A stretch of DNA of 64,000 bases, from assembly GCF_012641395.1 (NCBI RefSeq), contig NZ_JABAIH010000010.1, positions 124,001-188,000 of the forward strand. The letters are read 5' to 3'. The notes beneath the pieces are model-generated. The model worked only from the letters and a program-made list of their open reading frames with translations, had not been told where the DNA came from and searched no databases. Position numbers and translations under genes: made by a program. Below are positions 42,240 through 50,439 of this stretch, piece by piece; position 1 is the stretch's first letter, and each line of letters opens with the position of its first letter. The DNA comes from Rhizobium sp. P32RR-XVIII (GTDB lineage: Bacteria; Pseudomonadota; Alphaproteobacteria; Rhizobiales; Rhizobiaceae).

Positions 42240-42554
42240 ATGTATATTGCCATGAACCGCTTCAAGGTCGCGAGCGGCGCGGAGACGGATTTCGAAAATG
42301 TCTGGCGCAACCGTGACTCCAGCCTGGCGCAGGTGCCGGGCTTCGTGGAGTTCCGGCTGCTGCGCGGCTCGACGAATACGGAGGAAGGCTACACGCTCTT
42401 CGTCTCGCATACGATCTGGCAAAGCGAGGAAGACTTCCTGAACTGGACGAAGTCCGAGAACTTCCGCGCCGCGCATCGCAATGCCGGCGAGAACAAGGTC
42501 ATGTACAAGGGGCCGCCGGTGTTCGAAGGATTTAACGTCGTAGACGGAATCTGA
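42240..42554 (+). CDS. IsdG/HmuD-type heme-degrading monooxygenase
   Basis: The 104-residue ABM-fold protein resembles rhizobial HmuQ/HmuD. The catalytic Asn-Trp-His triad of the IsdG family is visible at Asn6 (YIAMNRFKV), Trp69 (FLNWTKSENF) and His79 (RAAHRNAG). It would open heme to release iron. AAGGAGGT precedes the ATG with ideal spacing. It ends the DUF2325 operon. A generic ABM-domain monooxygenase is the alternative, though the full triad favours heme. Confidence 0.8.
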   Translation: MYIAMNRFKVASGAETDFENVWRNRDSSLAQVPGFVEFRLLRGSTNTEEGYTLFVSHTIWQSEEDFLNWTKSENFRAAHRNAGENKVMYKGPPVFEGFNVVDGI

Positions 42555-42601
42555 AGAGGCAACTACGGCACAGCTGTATTGGCGCCCGACGGTTGACCGC
42601 G

Positions 42602-42967
42602 TCAGCGGCGCATCAAGCCACCTGCGGCGACCGCCAGCCAGCCGAGCATCATCGCCCAGCCGCCGGTTGGCGCTGCGTAGGGGAAAAGCCCGTGGCCCGT
42701 GAAGCGCAGCATCACGAGATCGCCCGCAAAAAGCGTCGTTCCGACGATCATCAGCAAGCCAGCGAGCACGGCAGTTTTGATCTTCTCCATGCCGATACCC
42801 AGACCCAACAGGGCAGGGGCATGCGCCAGGCACATCGCGGACGCGGATGCTGGCAGGGCGGCATCGCCCCCGCCATGCGCCGCGACGGCGGCAAGCGCCA
42901 CGCCGGCAAAGCCAAACAGTCCGGCAAAGACGAAGAAAAGCGGGACGACGCGTGCGTTCGAGACCAT
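42602..42967 (-). CDS. DUF423 membrane protein
   Basis: The 121-residue protein has four predicted helices and the DUF423 features FVFAGLFGFAGVALAAVAAH near the N-terminus and FAGDLVMLRFTGHGLFPYAA, APTGGWAMMLGWL at the C-terminus. Function is unknown. The start at 42967 follows GGATCC; the extension to 43090 overlaps the globin gene in another frame. It lies 8 bases after the globin stop. Confidence 0.85.
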   Translation of the reverse strand: MVSNARVVPLFFVFAGLFGFAGVALAAVAAHGGGDAALPASASAMCLAHAPALLGLGIGMEKIKTAVLAGLLMIVGTTLFAGDLVMLRFTGHGLFPYAAPTGGWAMMLGWLAVAAGGLMRR

Positions 42968-42975
42968 GCCGGATC

Positions 42976-43365
42976 CTATTCCTTGTTCTGCATATGATGC
43001 GCAAGCCGTTCGATCGGCGGCCAGACGATGTCGCGCAGCTTTTCGTTGGCGATGGTTTCGTCCATCGCGCGGCGGAAGCATAGCAGCCATTCGTCGCGCT
43101 CGACTGGGCCGATCTCCGCTACGAAGTGTCGGCTGCGAAGGCGCGGATGGCCGCGCTTGTCGGTATAAAGCGGCGGGCCGCCGAGATACCCGGTCAGATA
43201 CTCGTAGAACTTTTCCTCGCTGCCTTCGAGGCTGGGCGGATGAACCGCGCGGACATGCTTTGCCTCCGGCAACGTGTCTATCAGTTCATAGAAGCGATGC
43301 GACAAGGCGCGCACCGTCTGCTCGCCTCCGATCGCCTCATAGAGGGTGATAACCTCTTCCGTCAC
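42976..43365 (-). CDS. Group II truncated hemoglobin
   Basis: The 129-residue 2-over-2 globin has ITLYEAIGGEQTVRALSHRF at the N-terminus, the Phe/Tyr distal region EKFYEYLTGYLGGPPLYTDK, the proximal His in RLRSRHFVAEIG, and the conserved Trp(G8) in RDEWLLCFRRAMDE. It may bind O2 or NO. The start is GTG at 43365 with AAGGA seven bases upstream. Confidence 0.9.
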   Translation of the reverse strand: MTEEVITLYEAIGGEQTVRALSHRFYELIDTLPEAKHVRAVHPPSLEGSEEKFYEYLTGYLGGPPLYTDKRGHPRLRSRHFVAEIGPVERDEWLLCFRRAMDETIANEKLRDIVWPPIERLAHHMQNKE

Positions 43366-43493
43366 AACACTATCCTTGAAGTCCGATCCTTATTGCACTG
43401 CCGCTGCTGAATTCGCAACCCGATCGCCACCGCCGCGTCATTTCGCGCCAGAGTCCCAATATGGGTGCGGAGAATAAGATCTCGATTGACAAA

Positions 43494-43507
43494 ACCGTCC
43501 AGACGGT
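43494..43507 (+). promoter_or_regulatory. Probable TetR operator overlapping the promoter
   Basis: ACCGTC-CA-GACGGT is a perfect palindrome 14 bases before the TetR ATG. It immediately follows TTGACA (43486-43491), a -35 box, so binding would block transcription of the TetR-SMR pair. Confidence 0.8.
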
Positions 43508-43520
43508 ATTTTTATAAGCA

Positions 43521-44084
43521 ATGTCAAACGCTCATCATCGCAAGAAGCAGCCTGTTCTGGTGCGCCGGCAATTGCTGGACGTGGCAGCGCGCCTTGCGGC
43601 GAAACAGGGAATGGCTTCGGTAACGCTCGATGCGGTCTCCGGAGCGTCCGGGGTCAGCAAGGGCGGATTGCTGCACCACTTTCCGACGAAGAACGCGCTG
43701 CTGGATGCACTGTTCGAAAGTCTCCTCGAACGCTTCGACGAGGAGCTGGATGAACGGATGCGCGCAGATCCGCTTCCGCACGGACGCTTTACGCGCGCCT
43801 ATCTCCTCGCCTGCGCCAGCATCAGGGAGAAGCGGGACGATTCCAGCCAGTGGGCGCAAGTGACGATTGCGATGCTGGCGGAGCCGCGGCTGCGTGAACG
43901 CTGGCGGCAATGGGTGCGGGAGCGGGCGGACGAATATGTCGGCACCGACTCGTCACTCGACGCGCAGATGGTGCGCTTTGCGGCGGATGGTCTCTGGCTT
44001 GCGGACATGACGGAAAGTCACGAGATCGATGCCACCGAGCGCGGCGCGCTGATCGCTCGCCTCACCGAACTCACGACGCGCTAG
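43521..44084 (+). CDS. TetR-family repressor of an SMR efflux pump
   Basis: The 187-residue regulator has an HTH near residues 20-60 (LLDVAARLAAKQGMASVTLD, then SGASGVSKGGLLHHFPTKNA). The C-terminal ligand domain is not assignable. It sits 16 bases before the SMR transporter gene, and a perfect palindrome overlaps its own promoter, so autoregulation and pump control are likely. Confidence 0.88.
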   Translation: MSNAHHRKKQPVLVRRQLLDVAARLAAKQGMASVTLDAVSGASGVSKGGLLHHFPTKNALLDALFESLLERFDEELDERMRADPLPHGRFTRAYLLACASIREKRDDSSQWAQVTIAMLAEPRLRERWRQWVRERADEYVGTDSSLDAQMVRFAADGLWLADMTESHEIDATERGALIARLTELTTR

Positions 44085-44100
44085 TTTTAAGGACAGAACC

Positions 44101-44442
44101 ATGAGCCCAAGTGCCGTCTACGCACTGCTCTTTGCAGCAATCGTGCTGGAAGTCATCGGCACGACCGCCCTGCAGCTGTCACAGCAGTTTACGCGGCTGT
44201 GGCCGAGCGTGCTTCTCGTCGTCTGCTATACGGTGGCCTTCTATGCTTTGTCGCACACCCTCAAGGTCATTCCCGTCGGAATCGCCTATGCCATCTGGAG
44301 CGCATTGGGGATCGTGCTGATTTCCGGCGTCGGGCTTGTGTGCTTCAAGCAGCGGCTCGATCTGCCCGCAGTGATCGGACTTGCGCTGATCGTTGCCGGC
44401 GTTTTGATCGTCAATATCTACTCGAAATCCATTTCGCATTGA
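44101..44442 (+). CDS. SMR-family small multidrug transporter (EmrE/QacE-like)
   Basis: The 113-residue protein has four helices. The essential membrane Glu lies in AAIVLEVIGTTALQLS, followed by IPVGIAYAIWSALGIVLIS, the family motif. It exports cationic compounds with proton exchange. It forms an operon with the TetR repressor upstream. Confidence 0.93.
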   Translation: MSPSAVYALLFAAIVLEVIGTTALQLSQQFTRLWPSVLLVVCYTVAFYALSHTLKVIPVGIAYAIWSALGIVLISGVGLVCFKQRLDLPAVIGLALIVAGVLIVNIYSKSISH

Positions 44443-44609
44443 TTTCGCTACCGTTCTTCCTATTCTTATTTTTTTCGCTGTCAAAATAACGTCAAATGTC
44501 TATGTGTTCCTCTTAACGCGGAGGAGTGAGGGTGCCATCGGCATCCTTCCAAAGCGCATCGACTATCCACCCAGCCTTTTCAGAATTTGCGTCCGGAGGA
44601 GCACCGACA

Positions 44610-45395
44610 ATGGCCATTCGCACTGTCGTTTGGGGTGAAAACATCCACGAGAACACCAATGCCGTCGTCAAGGGCATCTATCCCGAGGGCATGCATACGA
44701 CCATCGCCAATGCGCTGAACAGCGATCCGGCAATCAAAGCCACGACCGCGACCCTGCAGGAGCCGGAACACGGGCTTTCCGAAGCGCGGCTCGCCGAGAC
44801 CGATGTCCTCATCTGGTGGGGCCACAAGGACCACGGCGCGGTCTCCGACGAAGTCGTCGAACGCGTTGCCAAGCGGGTCTGGGAGGGAATGGGGCTGCTG
44901 GTGCTGCATTCCGGACATTTCTCGAAGATATTCAAGCGGCTGATGGGCACACCCTGCGCGCTGAAGTGGCGAGAGGCGGGCGAGCGTGAGCGGCTCTGGG
45001 TCATCAATCCCCGCCATCCGATTGCCGCAGGTCTCGATGAGAGCTTCATCCTCGAGAATGAGGAAATGTATGGCGAGCAGTTCTCGGTTCCCGAACCCCT
45101 GGAGACGGTCTTCATCTCCTGGTTCCAGGGCGGCGAGGTGTTCCGCTCAGGCATGACCTGGCGGCGCGGCGCGGGCAACATCTTCTACTTCCGCCCCGGC
45201 CACGAAACCTATCCGACTTATCACGACGCCAACGTCCGCAAGGTGCTGATCAACGGCGTCAAATGGGCCTATAACCTGCAGCCCGCGTTGACGACCATTA
45301 CGGATGCTCCAAATGTGCCGGTGGAAAAAGCGCTGGAGCCGATCGAGGAGCGCGGTCCCAAATTGCACCAGGCCGGCGAAGCCGGTTACCGCTGA
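44610..45395 (+). CDS. ThuA-domain protein
   Basis: The 261-residue protein belongs to the ThuA (trehalose utilization) glutamine-amidotransferase-like fold: TVVWGENIHENTNAVVKGIY at the N-terminus, VLIWWGHKDHGAVSD, GLLVLHSGHFSKIFKRLMG and FYFRPGHETYPTY. The ATG at 44610 has GGAGGAGC eight bases upstream; the longer frame to 44526 is unlikely. With the downstream Gfo/Idh/MocA dehydrogenase it looks like a ThuA/ThuB-type sugar-oxidation pair, but no transporter is adjacent, so the sugar is unknown. Confidence 0.87.
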   Translation: MAIRTVVWGENIHENTNAVVKGIYPEGMHTTIANALNSDPAIKATTATLQEPEHGLSEARLAETDVLIWWGHKDHGAVSDEVVERVAKRVWEGMGLLVLHSGHFSKIFKRLMGTPCALKWREAGERERLWVINPRHPIAAGLDESFILENEEMYGEQFSVPEPLETVFISWFQGGEVFRSGMTWRRGAGNIFYFRPGHETYPTYHDANVRKVLINGVKWAYNLQPALTTITDAPNVPVEKALEPIEERGPKLHQAGEAGYR

Positions 45396-45404
45396 GGAGA
45401 ATTC

Positions 45405-46448
45405 ATGCGACTACTGGTACTTGGTACGGGCGTCATGGCGAAGAACCAGATGCGCCATTTCGCCAACATGGAGGGCGTCGAGGTCGTTGGCGCAGTGGAC
45501 ACCGATCCCGCCCGCCTGAAGCACTTTGCTGACGAACTCAAAATCGAAAAGCGCTTCCTGACATTGGACGAGGCTTTGGCCTGGGGCGATTTCGATGCGG
45601 TGACCAACATCACGCCAGACCGCGTCCACTATCCGACGACGATGGCGCTGATTGCCGCAGGCAAGCATGTGTTCTGCGAAAAGCCGCTGGCGGAAAACTA
45701 CCCGAAGGCTCTGGAGATGACGGAGGCAGCCGAACGGGCCGGCGTCATCAACATGGTGAACCTCACCTATCGCAACGTTGCGCCGCTGCAGCGGGCGCGC
45801 GAGATGGTGCTTGCCGGCGAGCTTGGCACGATCAAACACGTGGAAGCATCCTATCTGCAGAGCTGGCTCGTTTCGCGTGCCTGGGGCGACTGGCGCACGG
45901 AATCGACCTGGCTCTGGCGGCTTTCGACCGGTCACGGCTCGAACGGCGTGCTCGGCGATGTCGGCATTCACATTCTCGACTTCGCGGCCTATGGCGCGGC
46001 AACGGACATCGACCACGTGTTTGCTCGCCTCAAGACCTTCAACAAGGCGCCCGGAGGCCAGATCGGCGAATACCTTCTGGATGCGAACGACAGCTTCACG
46101 ATGTCCGTCGATTTCGCCAACGGTGCACTCGGTGTCATTCACGCCAGCCGTTGGGCAACCGGTCATCTGAACGAGCTGAAGCTGCGCATTTACGGCGAGA
46201 GAGGGAGTCTCGAGGTCAGCCATCGTCCGGCCGGATCGGAACTGCGCGGCTGTCTCGGCGACGATGTCGAGAGCGCGACCTGGAGGGCAATCGAGGTTCC
46301 GCCGGTGCCAACCAACTACCAGCGCTTTGCCGATGCGGTCAGGAGCGGCCTGCAGCCGGATCCGAACTTCCGCCACGCCGCCAACCTGCAGAAAGTACTG
46401 GATCTTGCCATGATTACCGAGCGCGATCGGTGCGAACTCAAGGTCTGA
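45405..46448 (+). CDS. Gfo/Idh/MocA-family oxidoreductase
   Basis: The 347-residue NAD(P)-dependent dehydrogenase starts MRLLVLGTGVMAKNQMRHFA (Rossmann). It contains VFCEKPLAENYPKALEMTEA, the EKP motif with the catalytic Lys, and GHGSNGVLGDVGIHILDFAA, the family His-containing block. It probably oxidises a sugar or inositol at C3 together with the ThuA-like protein 9 bases upstream. A terminator follows. Confidence 0.9.
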   Translation: MRLLVLGTGVMAKNQMRHFANMEGVEVVGAVDTDPARLKHFADELKIEKRFLTLDEALAWGDFDAVTNITPDRVHYPTTMALIAAGKHVFCEKPLAENYPKALEMTEAAERAGVINMVNLTYRNVAPLQRAREMVLAGELGTIKHVEASYLQSWLVSRAWGDWRTESTWLWRLSTGHGSNGVLGDVGIHILDFAAYGAATDIDHVFARLKTFNKAPGGQIGEYLLDANDSFTMSVDFANGALGVIHASRWATGHLNELKLRIYGERGSLEVSHRPAGSELRGCLGDDVESATWRAIEVPPVPTNYQRFADAVRSGLQPDPNFRHAANLQKVLDLAMITERDRCELKV

Positions 46449-46470
46449 TGATGCCGATTTTGAAGTCTAT

Positions 46471-46502
46471 AAAAACCGCCGCTCTTACGAACGGCGGTTT
46501 TT
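46471..46502. terminator. Terminator after the oxidoreductase
   Basis: AAAACCGCCG-CTCTTACGAA-CGGCGGTTTTTG is a perfect hairpin with T-tract. It lies between convergent genes. Confidence 0.9.
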
Positions 46503-46519
46503 GCTAGCCGGGATAAGGC

Positions 46520-46915
46520 TTATTGGATGACCTGAACAACGCGGTGTGTGCTCGGTTCGACGATCACACGCTGGTTGTTGACGACCGTATAGGCGTATTT
46601 CGGATTTTCCGGCACCGGGATGACCTGTACGTCCGCCGGAAGCGGCTTGCCGACAACGATCGGTTGCTTGATGATGACAGGGGTCGGCGGAGCCGGCTGC
46701 GCCTCGACATAGGTCACAACCTCACGCGGCGGCGGATCGATGATCGCGCCGGCCACGGCGCCGGCAACGCCACCCACAGCGGCGCCCACAGGCCCGCCGA
46801 CAATTGCACCCGTAACGGCTCCACCGGCAGCTCCGGTAACGGCTCCGCCAGCCAACGCATTCGTGGCTAGGGACGACAGCGCCAGGGCGCTGGAGACAAG
46901 TAGGATCTTGTACAT
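46520..46915 (-). CDS. Glycine-zipper DUF1236-like envelope protein
   Basis: The 131-residue protein has a signal peptide (MYKILLVSSALALSSLATNA), a glycine-zipper segment (about 23-60, repeated GGAVTGA, GGPVGAAVGGVAGA), then a Pro-rich linker and a C-terminal DUF1236-like part (YAYTVVNNQRVIVEPSTHRV). It is likely periplasmic or outer-membrane associated. An exact EcfG promoter lies about 36 bases upstream, so it is a general stress regulon member by prediction. Confidence 0.82.
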   Translation of the reverse strand: MYKILLVSSALALSSLATNALAGGAVTGAAGGAVTGAIVGGPVGAAVGGVAGAVAGAIIDPPPREVVTYVEAQPAPPTPVIIKQPIVVGKPLPADVQVIPVPENPKYAYTVVNNQRVIVEPSTHRVVQVIQ

Positions 46916-46950
46916 TTTGCTTTCTCCTTAGCTCGAGTCTGCAAAGAAGA

Positions 46951-46975
46951 AACGGAGGGGGAGGGCGGTTGTTCC
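46951..46975 (-). promoter_or_regulatory. EcfG-type promoter of the glycine-zipper gene
   Basis: On the minus strand GGAAC-N16-CGTT, exact consensus. Confidence 0.85.
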
Positions 46976-47199
46976 CCTATTGCGAGTGTGTCGGAATCAC
47001 GCTTGCAACGCCACGGTTACATGGCGTGAGGCGGCGGAAGCATTGCCCTGCGACCAAAGAAAATCGACTAACGCCTTGCCGATGGGGCGATCGGCGTCGG
47101 GCCTGCCGGGCCATTTGGGCTGCCGTGAGACCGTCCGGAGTATGAGGCTTCATCCTTTTGGAGAGATATCCAATACCTCAAACCTATGCTTTGATAAGT
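46976..47199. other. Intergenic stretch upstream of a candidate small RNA
   Basis: About 220 bases with no supportable coding sequence on either strand. It probably holds the promoter of the RNA at 47200-47290, though I cannot fix -35 and -10 elements. Confidence 0.4.
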
Positions 47200-47290
47200 G
47201 CGAACGGCATGATGCTCGCATAGCCGTCTCACCACTCCTCCGATGAGGAAGAGGGGCTGGCCGGCCGATTGCAGGTCGGCCCTTTTTTCT
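47200..47290 (+). ncRNA. Candidate small RNA with CUCCUCC motif
   Basis: Three consecutive hairpins are seen on the plus strand. The first is ACGGC-ATG-ATGC-TC-GCAT-A-GCCGT. The second is TCCTC-CGAT-GAGGA, preceded by CACCAC so that CTCCTCC is an anti-Shine-Dalgarno motif. The third is a rho-independent terminator (GGCCGGCC-GATTGCA-GGTCGGCC then CTTTTTTC). No plus-strand gene precedes the terminator. The pattern recalls alphaproteobacterial CCUCCUCCC (ar14/cuckoo-like) RNAs. Confidence 0.5.
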
Positions 47291-47315
47291 TGCGCCGAAA
47301 GCGCCTGTTTGCCAC

Positions 47316-48782
47316 TCAGCTTTTTGAGACCGGTGCTGCTGCGCCGGCGGATGTGCCGGCGGCTCCGGCCTTGACGCCGGCTGCGGCATAGCCGCCGCCG
47401 ATGGCGACGTTGAGGGAGACGTAGTCCTTGGCCATCTGCTGGATGGCGGCGGCCAGGCTGGCGTCGGCGAGCGAGACGTTGCGCTGGGCATCGAGCACGT
47501 CGAGCAGCGAGGAGGCGCCGTCCTTGTAGCTGGCGGTCGACAGTTCCAGCGATTCCTCCGTCGTCTTGACGTTGGCGCGCAGTGCTTCGACCGTCTGGGC
47601 GTCGCGGCGCACCGCCGACAGCGCGTTCTCCACCTCTTCGACGGCCTTCAGCACCGTCTGCTTCCAGGCGAGATAGGCCGTCTTGGCGTCGGACCGGGCG
47701 ATGTCGACATTGGCGCGCAGGCGGCCGCCGTCGAAGATCGGCAGGGTGAGCGTCGGGCCGAACGACCAGGTGGTCAGGCCGCCGCCCTTGCCGCCGGCGG
47801 GATTGACCCAGGACGGCGAGATCGAGCCGGAGAGCGCGATCGTCGGATAAAGCTGCGACTGGGCGACGCCGATATTGGCGGTGGCGGCGGCGAGATCGCG
47901 CTCGGCCCGGCGGATGTCGGGACGGTTGCGGATCAGGTCGGCCGGAATGCCGGAGATGATGCCGGCGCGGTAGATCGGCTGGGCGGCACCCTTCTGCAGT
48001 TCGCTCAGCAGCGCCGGGGCCGGCAGGCCGAGCAGCGTGGCGATGTGATGGGCGGCGACGCGGAAGTTGATTTCCAGCGTCGGGATTTCCGCCTGCGTCT
48101 GCTGCACCAGGCCCTCGGCCTGGACGACATCGAGGCGCGAGGCGGCGCCGGCTTCCAGCTGGAACTGGGTGAGTTCGTAGGTTTCCTGGCGCGAGCGCAG
48201 GTTGTCCTTCGATAGCGCGAGGCGCTCCTGGAAGAAGCGGGCGTCGATATAGGAGTTAGCGAGATCCTGCAGGAAGGCGAGGCGGGCGACGTCGGCGGTG
48301 GCATAGGCCGAATCGAGCGAGGCGAGCGCGCTTTCCTTCGAACGGCGGTACTGGCCGAAGAGATCGAGCAGCCAGGAGATATTGGCATCGCCGGCGGAGG
48401 TGTTCTCGGCGCCGACCTGGTTGCGGCGCGAGCCCATCTGCCCGGAGACCGTCTGCGAGGCGCCAACCACCAGGCTCGGCAGCGAGCCGGCCCCGGCGAC
48501 CGTCACATTGCCGGAGGCGGCGTTGATGCGCTCCATCGCCTGCAGCACGTCGAGGTTCTGGTCGATGCCGCGGGCCACCAGGCTGTCGAGCTGCTTGTCG
48601 CGGAACGCCGTCCACCACTGCACCGTCGCAACGTCGCCGATGTTCTTGGCGCCACCCTCAGCGAACTTGCCAGGAAGCGGCATCTCGGGGGGTGTATGAT
48701 TCGGCCCGACCACGCAGCCGGCTAAGGCCGACGCGATCACAAAACATGCCGCGCTGCGAGTTAGTACAGTTCGCCCCTTCAC
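47316..48782 (-). CDS. NodT-family outer-membrane efflux lipoprotein
   Basis: The 488-residue TolC-like channel has a lipoprotein signal ending in the lipobox ASALAGC, then GPNHTPPEMPLP, the NodT N-terminal block. Two OEP repeats follow (about 65-255 and 280-475), with long Ala/Gln-rich coiled coils and GGRLRANVDIARSDAKTA. The GTG at 48782 has AGGGGG upstream and fits a compact signal peptide; the ATG at 48818 is an alternative. No pump is adjacent, so it may serve the RND system at 18-22 kb or others in trans. C-terminal low-complexity Ala/Gly is visible. Confidence 0.9.
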   Translation of the reverse strand: MKGRTVLTRSAACFVIASALAGCVVGPNHTPPEMPLPGKFAEGGAKNIGDVATVQWWTAFRDKQLDSLVARGIDQNLDVLQAMERINAASGNVTVAGAGSLPSLVVGASQTVSGQMGSRRNQVGAENTSAGDANISWLLDLFGQYRRSKESALASLDSAYATADVARLAFLQDLANSYIDARFFQERLALSKDNLRSRQETYELTQFQLEAGAASRLDVVQAEGLVQQTQAEIPTLEINFRVAAHHIATLLGLPAPALLSELQKGAAQPIYRAGIISGIPADLIRNRPDIRRAERDLAAATANIGVAQSQLYPTIALSGSISPSWVNPAGGKGGGLTTWSFGPTLTLPIFDGGRLRANVDIARSDAKTAYLAWKQTVLKAVEEVENALSAVRRDAQTVEALRANVKTTEESLELSTASYKDGASSLLDVLDAQRNVSLADASLAAAIQQMAKDYVSLNVAIGGGYAAAGVKAGAAGTSAGAAAPVSKS

Positions 48783-49016
48783 CCACCATCCCCCTTGGTT
48801 TGGCTGAAGATAGGCCAAACATGGTTAATGAAGGGTTCATCCGCCGTTTGGCCGTTGCGGCTTGCTGCAACCCTCAAGCCGCAGATAAGCTGCAATGGCC
48901 ATTGAATAATTGGTGGGATCCGGCTACCGCGACGCAGCAAGTCGACAAGGGCCGTGCGTTCAGGCAGATCGCCCGGGTCGCGGGCTACGTTGATCCCTAT
49001 CGAACGAGGCAAAGCT

Positions 49017-49439
49017 ATGAACGTCACCATCTACCACAATCCGGCCTGTGGCACGTCCCGCAATACGCTGGCGATGATCCGCAATGCCGGGATCGAGCCC
49101 ACGGTCATCGAGTACGTGCAAGCCCCGCCGTCTCGCGCGGAACTGGTCAAGATGATCGCCGATGCGGGCCTGACCGTCCGCCAGGCCATCCGGGAAAAGG
49201 GCACGCCCTATGCGGAACTCGGGCTCGATGATCCTGCCCTGACGGACGATCAGCTGCTTGATGCGATGTTGGAGCATCCGATCCTGATCAACCGTCCCTT
49301 CGTGGTGACGCCGTTCGGTGCGCGTCTGGCGCGGCCGTCGGAACTGGTTCTGGACATCCTGCCCGATACCCATAAGGGCGCCTTCACCAAGGAAGACGGC
49401 GAAAAGGTTCTCGATGCGGAAGGCAAGCGTGTTGTCTGA
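49017..49439 (+). CDS. arsC: Arsenate reductase ArsC (glutaredoxin-dependent type)
   Basis: The 140-residue ArsC/Spx-fold enzyme has the active-site Cys in NPACGTSRNTLAMIRNAG, and LINRPFVVTPFGARLARPSE near the C-terminus, which holds the arsenate-binding Arg residues. It reduces arsenate to arsenite with glutathione and glutaredoxin. No ars efflux or regulator gene is adjacent, so it may be a housekeeping copy. The ATG at 49017 follows GAGGCAAAGCT. Confidence 0.92.
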   Translation: MNVTIYHNPACGTSRNTLAMIRNAGIEPTVIEYVQAPPSRAELVKMIADAGLTVRQAIREKGTPYAELGLDDPALTDDQLLDAMLEHPILINRPFVVTPFGARLARPSELVLDILPDTHKGAFTKEDGEKVLDAEGKRVV

Positions 49440-49507
49440 TCTGCCAGCAGCGTAAGGTTGATCTCGCGGCGCTGCGCAAGGAAGGGCAAACAAGCTGTCG
49501 GGCTCGC

Positions 49508-50014
49508 TTACTGGCGCCGGAGATCGATGTTGCTCGTGACGACCGTCTTTCCAGTCGCGGGGTCGCGGTCGACCGTCCTGAGACGCAGGCCCTCCGCTCC
49601 GACCTTCTCGATGGTCATGCTCGCATTCCGGTCGCCATTCACGGGGCGAGGCCACCGGACGGAAAGATTGATCGCGTTTCCGCGGCGGCTTCCCGAAAGC
49701 GCCGACGGCAGGCCGGACGGTCCGACATAGGTACCCGTGTAGCGATCGCCGTTCACCTTTAAATCCGCTGAAACGGCTTTGCGAATGACGAGCAAGCCGC
49801 GGCAGTTGCCCTTCATCGAAAAGTCGAACGCACCCGCCGTTGTTGCGAAGCTGCAGTTCACGTTGATCGGATTGCTACCGATCCGCGTCAGCACTGTGCC
49901 AGCGCCGTTCCAATTTCCGGCGAGCGACTTGATGAAGTCGATCTCTGCGGCGGCGGCCGTAAGCGGTTGGGCACTAGCAAGAGCAACGGATAACAAATAG
50001 GCGGCGCAGCGCAT
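49508..50014 (-). CDS. Secreted hypothetical protein
   Basis: The 168-residue product has a signal peptide (MRCAAYLLSVALASAQPLTA) and a beta-rich mature domain (LAGNWNGAGTVLTRIGSNPI, GNCRGLLVIRKAVSADLKVN, TYVGPSGLPSALSGSRRGNA). This lipocalin-like strand pattern is typical of small periplasmic proteins in rhizobia. No family is named. GAGG precedes the ATG at 50014. It is convergent with arsC. Confidence 0.7.
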   Translation of the reverse strand: MRCAAYLLSVALASAQPLTAAAAEIDFIKSLAGNWNGAGTVLTRIGSNPINVNCSFATTAGAFDFSMKGNCRGLLVIRKAVSADLKVNGDRYTGTYVGPSGLPSALSGSRRGNAINLSVRWPRPVNGDRNASMTIEKVGAEGLRLRTVDRDPATGKTVVTSNIDLRRQ

Positions 50015-50439
50015 AATGGGACCTCGTAACTGATCGTGCCAAACGTCTCCTGGACAGATCAGTTCCCCGGCCGGCATTTCCGCAGATCGTGGGCGCCGGA
50101 AAACCGTTGATGATCCAATGCCGGCCGGTTTACGAGGCCATCACGGATGCTCAACGATTATCGCACAGCCGCATAAAAGCACATAGACCCCCGTATAGGT
50201 CATACCCTTCTCGTTGGTGCCTGATGCTTCCTCCCGTTCAATAGTCAGGCCGGGAGCGGGCCATTATTCTCAAGATGCTTCTGCCGCGGGGCAGTTTCTC
50301 TCGATCGATCCCGAATGGAACCAGCATACCTCGCGGGTTGTTTCGAGAAAAAGACGACGAGAATGCTCGCAGCGGACACACTTGATCGAAGGGACATTCG
50401 GACACGGAAGCCGGCTCTATTACCATCGAGGTAAGGATC
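50015..50439. other. Intergenic region between divergent secreted-protein genes
   Basis: About 425 bases without a supportable gene. A GGAAC-N17-TGTT sequence at 50317-50342 is a weak EcfG-like match in the direction of the 50440 gene. Confidence 0.35.

Noticed and set aside
46980..47246. 88-codon plus-strand ORF
   Set aside because: No ribosome-binding site or family features; the region is better explained by a small RNA with three hairpins.
50317..50342. EcfG promoter before the periplasmic Cys-rich gene
   Set aside because: GGAAC-N17-TGTT deviates in spacing and -10 from the five exact sites; kept only as a weak note.
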